Positions 6,224-10,238 of a stretch of DNA of 10,238 nt are shown here, one piece after another. This DNA is from DASWIV01 sp036397475 (lineage in GTDB: Bacteria > JAJVIF01 > JAPKYR01). Below the pieces are notes generated by a model. The model did no database searches and had not been told where the DNA came from. It worked only from the letters and a program-made list of their open reading frames with translations. The DNA lies in NCBI GenBank assembly GCA_036397475.1, contig DASWIV010000187.1, positions 1 through 10,238 of the forward strand, given 5' to 3'. Position 1 is the first letter of the stretch; each line of letters starts with the position of its first letter. The translations under genes were made by a program, and so were the position numbers.

Positions 6224-6865
6224 AGTGGTCGAGAAATTCGTTTACTTCGTAAAAATCGTCATTGAGGCAAAATGGCTGGTCTTCAGCGATGTAAAGGTCT
6301 TCAGGATTACCGTAAAAAGTGTTTCCGTAGGCAGTCACATTTTCGTTAAAGGTGTAACCTTCATCTGAGTATCGCCCGGCGCATACCCAGGATTTGAAGT
6401 TATCCAATGTTATGCCGTGATCTATGCAATCGCGGATTAGATTGCTTGAAATAACAATATCAATTGAACTATCCAGTTTTCGTCGTATAAATAAATGTTC
6501 AGCCACCCACCACCGGTCCAGCCGAGTTTCGCGTAGACATCGATCACCTTGTCAGTACTTATTCTGAAGTAATCGTCCTGATCGTTTGCATCCGAAACAT
6601 TACCGTGGACAAACTGATTACTGTGAATTATCAGTGCCGAATAATTTAATGGATCGACCATGAGGTCATGTTCGTCAACATTTTCCCACTGGAATTGTGA
6701 TTCGCGGATGGAATCCTGAGAGCCTGTATCGGGCAGATCCTCCCCGATTCCTCCTGACACAGGATTGTTTACAGACGACGAGCATCCGATCGTGCTCAAA
6801 ATGAATACGGCGATTATCCCAATTAAAAATTTAGCGGTTACGGTTGGTATTAGTCCGGTTTTCAT
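6222..6865 (-). pseudogene. Lipoprotein gene with a frameshift (PPC-like domain)
   Basis: It starts at ATG 6865, with GGAGGAG seven bases upstream. Residues 1-28 form a lipoprotein signal ending ILSTIGC (Cys28, slightly atypical lipobox). Residues about 75-128 (HSNQFVHGNVSDANDQDDYF ... LNIYLYDEN) resemble a bacterial pre-peptidase C-terminal (PPC) beta-sandwich domain. The frame then runs into nonsense (WIVQLILLFQAI) and stops at 6437. A second frame continues the sense sequence from LDSSIDIVISSNL through NFKSWVCAGRYSDEGY to the stop at 6222. One missing base near 6474-6485 (CGAAAACTGG on the minus strand) explains both; joined, the product would be about 214 residues. It could be a genuine pseudogene or a sequencing or assembly error. 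The function is unknown, probably a surface or periplasmic protein. Confidence 0.65.
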
Positions 6866-6908
6866 AACAGGTCTCCTCCGTAAGTTGATGGCTTCCGGCT
6901 AAATGAAC

Positions 6909-6924
6909 GCAAAATAGGTGCCAA
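6909..6924 (-). promoter_or_regulatory. Sigma-54 (-24/-12) promoter candidate
   Basis: Minus-strand sequence TTGGCAC, five bases, TTGC matches the RpoN consensus at every core base, with exactly ten bases between GG (-24) and GC (-12). The predicted start near 6897 would give a leader of about 32 bases containing the GGAGGAG ribosome binding site of the lipoprotein gene at 6865. No activator gene is in view. The rest of the 6866-7074 gap shows no further feature, and no terminator for the upstream large lipoprotein gene was found. Confidence 0.55.
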
Positions 6925-7074
6925 TATGGATTCAGGGGGAGGAATGAGATCAGTAATCGCTGTAACTACGATAAATACAGGCAGTCAAATGTGTAAATAG
7001 TTGAATGTGTCCGGGGAAAACAGCTCGCAATCAAGCCTGTCCCGTTCTTTAACCTGTCAATCTGATAGAGAAAT

Positions 7075-9534
7075 TCAGCCAGTCGGCATTTCGACAGGGA
7101 AAAATACGCTGACCATAAATGGAGCGGTGTCCCCATGGAGAACAACGATTTCACCGCTGAAATCGCTTCCTTCGATTGCGATTGGCGATCCACTGATTGA
7201 GTTTGAATCGCCGAATCCGCCTTCGGATGTTGTGGTGTCGCCGTCAATCGACCACATTTTTATACGTGGATCGCCATTAGATAATTCATCGAGCACGAAA
7301 TAATTATTCTGATCGTCGCGGGTCAGATCACGCGCGTCGTTCCAGCCATTGTCAGCGTCAGTCTGCGAGCCTGTGCCGAAATACGCGTTGTCGTAATCGA
7401 TCAAATCCAGACTTCCGGACTCATACATGTACCAGCGGGATACGTAGTAATCCGGATCCTCGAGTATCCACATGTATGGACCCGCGACATCGGTTTCTAC
7501 TCCCTGGATGTACGGGTAATAGATCCGGTCGATTCCCGTGAAGATTCCATCGGAAATCACGAAGCTATGAACGCCGCCTACTCCATATGTGGAACCAAGC
7601 AGTGTGGATCGCAGAATTATGGTAACTGGATAACCTGTCGACGATTGTGTCGCTCCCCTGATAAATCCCATGTCGTCTTCCCACGCACCTGATGTGATCG
7701 AGTATGCGTCACGCTGATTATCCGGAGGAGCCATCCCAATGTACTGGTTAAAATTCTGTTCGTTGTCGTATATAAAGAATCCGGGCGTTGTATCGGTAAC
7801 ATAGGTCAGGGCGATTCCTGTCCACTGGCTTGGATTCATATCGAAAGCGTACATTAATCTGGGCAGGTGAATTCCAAGCTGAATATACAGGGTTTCGTTC
7901 TGATAAAATTCGCTCCGGACGAGCTGGTAGATTGATTTATCGTCATAAAGGACGAATAAATCCCCCGTGTTGTGATCGATTGTTACATCTACAGGAATGA
8001 CACCGTCCCTGAGCTGAATGTTCTTCGTGGGATAGCCTATAATATCAACATTTACACAGCATTCACTTTCGCCGCCTGAATCATTCGACACCCTGACACA
8101 AACTTCATTCTGATTGGTGAAATCGAACAATTTTACAGGCTTGTCGTCCGTGCCTGATTCGTATGAATCACCAAATACACCATCATCGTTGAAATCCCAT
8201 ACAAATGTTAATTCAGAGCCATTTGGATCATACGAGCCAGAAGCGTCGAATGTGAATACTCCCCAGCCCTCGTACGGCATGACTGGCGAGGCCGGGTCAA
8301 TTACCAGATCGCAGACCGGATCGTCGCCGGGAGTTGGCGATACATCCAGGTTGTAACGGAAATACGCAGTCAATGTATCGGTTTCCGCGTCATTCGGGAC
8401 GCCAAAATCGTTTGAATAATCAAACCCATCCTGGCTGGCGATGATCCAGTACTCATTGCCTTCAATTCCATCGACTGAATCTGCGGATATTTCGAGGTGA
8501 TAAGTCGAATAATGTTCGCTTCCCCCGACAGGGCTCATTTCATCCGGGGTTAACTGGTGCGGTGCAGATAATACGGTCGATTCGACAGTTATTGCTGAAG
8601 GCTGGCTATCCCAGTTGAACAGGCTGAAATCGAGCCTCAATATGCCGCCGTTGTTGCCGGGATCGACATAGTATACAGTCGATGAATCTTCCACATCGCA
8701 TGCCACAGATTCAGGGGCATTCGATGGGTGATTTTCTTCTTCGGGACCTTCCCAGTTAGCGATGACGGCGTAGCCGAATCGCACACCCGCCGCATCCGGA
8801 AACCTGATGTAATAATTTCGTGTATTGGTTGATCCTGAGCTGAACACACCCGATGTGGAAGGATTGTCGTTAAGCCACAAGAATGCATCGTCTGTCGCGC
8901 CGAGCGTATCAGCGTAATATTTGTACGGATTTAAAGTCGCCGAAGGGTCGAAATTTTTTGACGCCAAAGATCCCTGAGTATACTGGAACAGGGGCATTCC
9001 CCCACCTGAAAATTCAGGCAGGTTGTACCATCGTGTATATCCATCGGGACCTCCGAATCCGTCCGAATCATCGTTCAGCATTGTCTGATCGGCTCCATCA
9101 ACCGCATAAATAAGTGCCGGATTGCTTATCAGGCTCGCTGAGCCGTTTCCCATGAACACCCCACGGACATCATAGCCGTTATACTGTGTCAATCCCGGGA
9201 ATGGATGAGTGATTGAAACATCGACATCCACATCGATGTAATCAGGTCCGACAAAAGAATTATTAATCTGGATTCCAAGGTTGGCGGGTTTTGAATTTAT
9301 GAAATTCACCACATTGGCGGTGAACATAGCGTTGCGGTTTTGAGCGATTTCCACAGTCTTTGACTCGACATCGATATAAACATCGTAATAGCCCCATAGC
9401 GAGGTTCGAGCATAGGATTGTATCGAATTGACAGGATCTGTTGGCTGGGGACTTATGGGATCGCTGGTACCAGAGCATGAATTCAATGCTGAAAGGATTA
9501 TCACCAGTATAGAAAGGGCAGGAATAAGGCGCAC
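7075..9534 (-). CDS. Large secreted lipoprotein with a PKD domain
   Basis: This 819-residue protein has a GTG start with AAGGGAGG (9542-9549) seven bases upstream. Residues 1-20 are a lipoprotein signal (IIPLS-type hydrophobic core, then SALNSC, Cys20), followed by a Ser/Pro-rich linker. Residues about 40-400 form a beta-rich region with VDVDVSITHPFPG, YDVRGVFMGNG, TRWYNLPEF and NYYIRFP. I remember similar segments in proteins from uncultured candidate phyla but cannot name a family. Residues about 405-498 form a PKD fold: FDASGSYDPNGSELTFVWDF is diagnostic. Residues about 505-819 have repeated beta-strand/loop character compatible with a propeller-like domain (inference). Acidic, Asn/Ser/Gly-rich composition suits an extracellular protein. 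The role is probably surface binding or adhesion; no catalytic motif was seen. It is divergent from the RRM gene and upstream of the frameshifted lipoprotein. Confidence 0.8.
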   Translation of the reverse strand: MRLIPALSILVIILSALNSCSGTSDPISPQPTDPVNSIQSYARTSLWGYYDVYIDVESKTVEIAQNRNAMFTANVVNFINSKPANLGIQINNSFVGPDYIDVDVDVSITHPFPGLTQYNGYDVRGVFMGNGSASLISNPALIYAVDGADQTMLNDDSDGFGGPDGYTRWYNLPEFSGGGMPLFQYTQGSLASKNFDPSATLNPYKYYADTLGATDDAFLWLNDNPSTSGVFSSGSTNTRNYYIRFPDAAGVRFGYAVIANWEGPEEENHPSNAPESVACDVEDSSTVYYVDPGNNGGILRLDFSLFNWDSQPSAITVESTVLSAPHQLTPDEMSPVGGSEHYSTYHLEISADSVDGIEGNEYWIIASQDGFDYSNDFGVPNDAETDTLTAYFRYNLDVSPTPGDDPVCDLVIDPASPVMPYEGWGVFTFDASGSYDPNGSELTFVWDFNDDGVFGDSYESGTDDKPVKLFDFTNQNEVCVRVSNDSGGESECCVNVDIIGYPTKNIQLRDGVIPVDVTIDHNTGDLFVLYDDKSIYQLVRSEFYQNETLYIQLGIHLPRLMYAFDMNPSQWTGIALTYVTDTTPGFFIYDNEQNFNQYIGMAPPDNQRDAYSITSGAWEDDMGFIRGATQSSTGYPVTIILRSTLLGSTYGVGGVHSFVISDGIFTGIDRIYYPYIQGVETDVAGPYMWILEDPDYYVSRWYMYESGSLDLIDYDNAYFGTGSQTDADNGWNDARDLTRDDQNNYFVLDELSNGDPRIKMWSIDGDTTTSEGGFGDSNSISGSPIAIEGSDFSGEIVVLHGDTAPFMVSVFFPVEMPTG

Positions 9535-9591
9535 TTCGGTGCCTCCCTTGACAGTCAGATTTCAAGTAATTGTGTTGGGCTAACCCTGCCA

Positions 9592-9600
9592 ATTATATCA
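9592..9600 (-). promoter_or_regulatory. Extended -10 promoter candidate for the large lipoprotein
   Basis: The minus-strand TGA-TATAAT carries a perfect TATAAT hexamer preceded by the TG of an extended -10 element. The -35 region is poor (TAAAAT-like), as is common with extended -10 promoters. The predicted start near 9585 leaves about 50 bases before the GTG at 9534, including the strong ribosome binding site. Confidence 0.5.
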
Positions 9601-9693
9601 TATCTTAATAAGCTATTTTAGCATGAATAATTCTTTGCAGAACTGTGAGGATTTGCAATGCGTCGTTAAAGTCCGATTTATTTAATTCAAAAA

Positions 9694-9719
9694 AAATATC
9701 GGGTTATTCCCGGATATTT
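9694..9719. other. Hairpin in the divergent intergenic region 9535-9855
   Basis: AAATATCGGG (9694-9703), loop TTATT, and CCCGGATATTT (9709-9719) pair over ten bases with one bulged G. An A-run precedes it and a T-rich stretch follows. It lies about 140 bases upstream of the RRM gene, before the likely promoter, so it may be a terminator-like insulator or an operator. Apart from this, the two promoter candidates and the ribosome binding sites, I saw nothing in this 321-base gap. Confidence 0.35.
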
Positions 9720-9736
9720 CATTTTCTTTTAAAAAA

Positions 9737-9747
9737 TGCTATATATT
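9737..9747 (+). promoter_or_regulatory. Weak promoter candidate for the RRM gene
   Basis: TGC-TATATATT offers TG plus a TATATA or TATATT hexamer, with no convincing -35 element. If used, transcription would start near 9752 and leave a leader of about 100 bases before the ATG at 9856. Long leaders occur on some cold-inducible RNA-binding protein genes, but none of their motifs was recognised. Confidence 0.3.
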
Positions 9748-9855
9748 TAGATTCTCCTGTCGAAAAAACGGGTAGAACAGTCTGAATTTGTTCCTGACGC
9801 CATGGGCAACTTCCGACTTTAAATCATTTTTATGGCGAAAAAGGATTAAGAACGG

Positions 9856-10173
9856 ATGAATATCTACGTTGGTAATCTAAGTTACCAAATCTCTGAGGAT
9901 GAGCTTCGAACAGCGTTCGAGGCGTACGGGACTGTCGAATCTGCAAAGATTATTGCCGATTACCAGACAGGACGATCAAAAGGATTCGGATTTGTTGAAA
10001 TGCCGGACGAGAGCCAGGGCAAAGCCGCGATCGAGGGACTGAATCAGTCCGAACTCGGTGGACGCACCCTGACAGTCAATGAAGCCAGGCCACGCACCGA
10101 AAGGCCGCGTGGCGGTGGCGGAGGACGGGAACGTCGCGGCGGAAGCGGCGGAGGACGAGATCGTCGTTATTGA
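9856..10173 (+). CDS. RRM-domain RNA-binding protein with Arg/Gly-rich tail
   Basis: This 105-residue protein has one RNA recognition motif (residues 1-79). RNP2 is IYVGNL (3-8) and RNP1 is KGFGFVEM (42-49), with the aromatic residues Tyr4, Phe44 and Phe46 that stack on RNA bases. The remaining 26 residues are a Gly/Arg-rich tail (GGGGG, RERRGG, GGGRDRR). This is the bacterial Rbp family found in cyanobacteria and many other phyla, which binds single-stranded RNA in the cytoplasm and is often linked to cold or stress response. AAGGA (9841-9845) lies ten bases before the ATG. It is a single gene, transcribed away from the lipoprotein gene and followed by a hairpin. Confidence 0.93.
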   Translation: MNIYVGNLSYQISEDELRTAFEAYGTVESAKIIADYQTGRSKGFGFVEMPDESQGKAAIEGLNQSELGGRTLTVNEARPRTERPRGGGGGRERRGGSGGGRDRRY

Positions 10174-10216
10174 TTGATCTAGTTACCCCCTGACCCAACT
10201 TCATGCAGATTCGATA

Positions 10217-10235
10217 GGACGGTGAGATACCGTCC
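10217..10235 (+). terminator. Hairpin after the RRM gene, cut by the window edge
   Basis: GGACGGT (10217-10223), loop GAGAT, and ACCGTCC (10229-10235) form a perfect 7-bp G+C-rich stem 43 bases after the stop. Only three bases follow before the window ends (CAT), so a T-run cannot be checked. Confidence 0.5.
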
Positions 10236-10238
10236 CAT

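Overview
The window looks like chromosomal DNA of an uncultured, mesophilic, aerobic or oxygen-exposed bacterium. It has Shine-Dalgarno-led genes, large secreted lipoproteins, a bacterial KatG with a PerR-type regulator, and a short glycine-rich RRM protein. I cannot place the phylum from the sequence alone. The window falls into an accessory left third and a more conventional right two thirds.

Left third (1-3410): a mosaic region. It opens with the A+T-rich 3' end of a membrane-protein gene whose stop codon lies inside a fragment of a different gene. Three truncated copies (A, B, C at 398, 1394 and 3206) of the same gene start follow. They encode the N-terminus MPHDIIDNQ..., which resembles the start of helicases with an N-terminal phospholipase-D-like domain. 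The copies separate two cassettes. A-B holds a DUF3800 protein. B-C holds a NYN-domain nuclease-like protein running into a convergent second DUF3800 gene. Nearly all differences between the copies are synonymous, so they diverged while still protein-coding. A and B also share 16 bases past the point where C continues as helicase. Short G+C-rich palindromes sit at or near all three fragments. The contents (DUF3800, NYN, helicase remnants) resemble an accessory or defence-type island that has been rebuilt several times at one target gene.

Middle (3461-6223): a PerR-family regulator followed on the same strand by a full-length catalase-peroxidase gene (katG) and a strong intrinsic terminator. 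This is a standard peroxide-response pair. PerR keeps its five regulatory metal ligands but has Arg in place of the fourth structural-zinc cysteine.

Right part (6222-10238): two lipoprotein genes on the minus strand. The first has a frameshift near 6474-6485 and lies behind a good sigma-54 (-24/-12) promoter candidate. The second is a large PKD-domain lipoprotein with a GTG start, a strong ribosome binding site and an extended -10 promoter candidate. A divergent RRM-type RNA-binding protein gene with an Arg/Gly-rich tail follows, ending at a hairpin cut by the window edge. I saw no tRNA, rRNA, CRISPR array or recognisable transposase gene.
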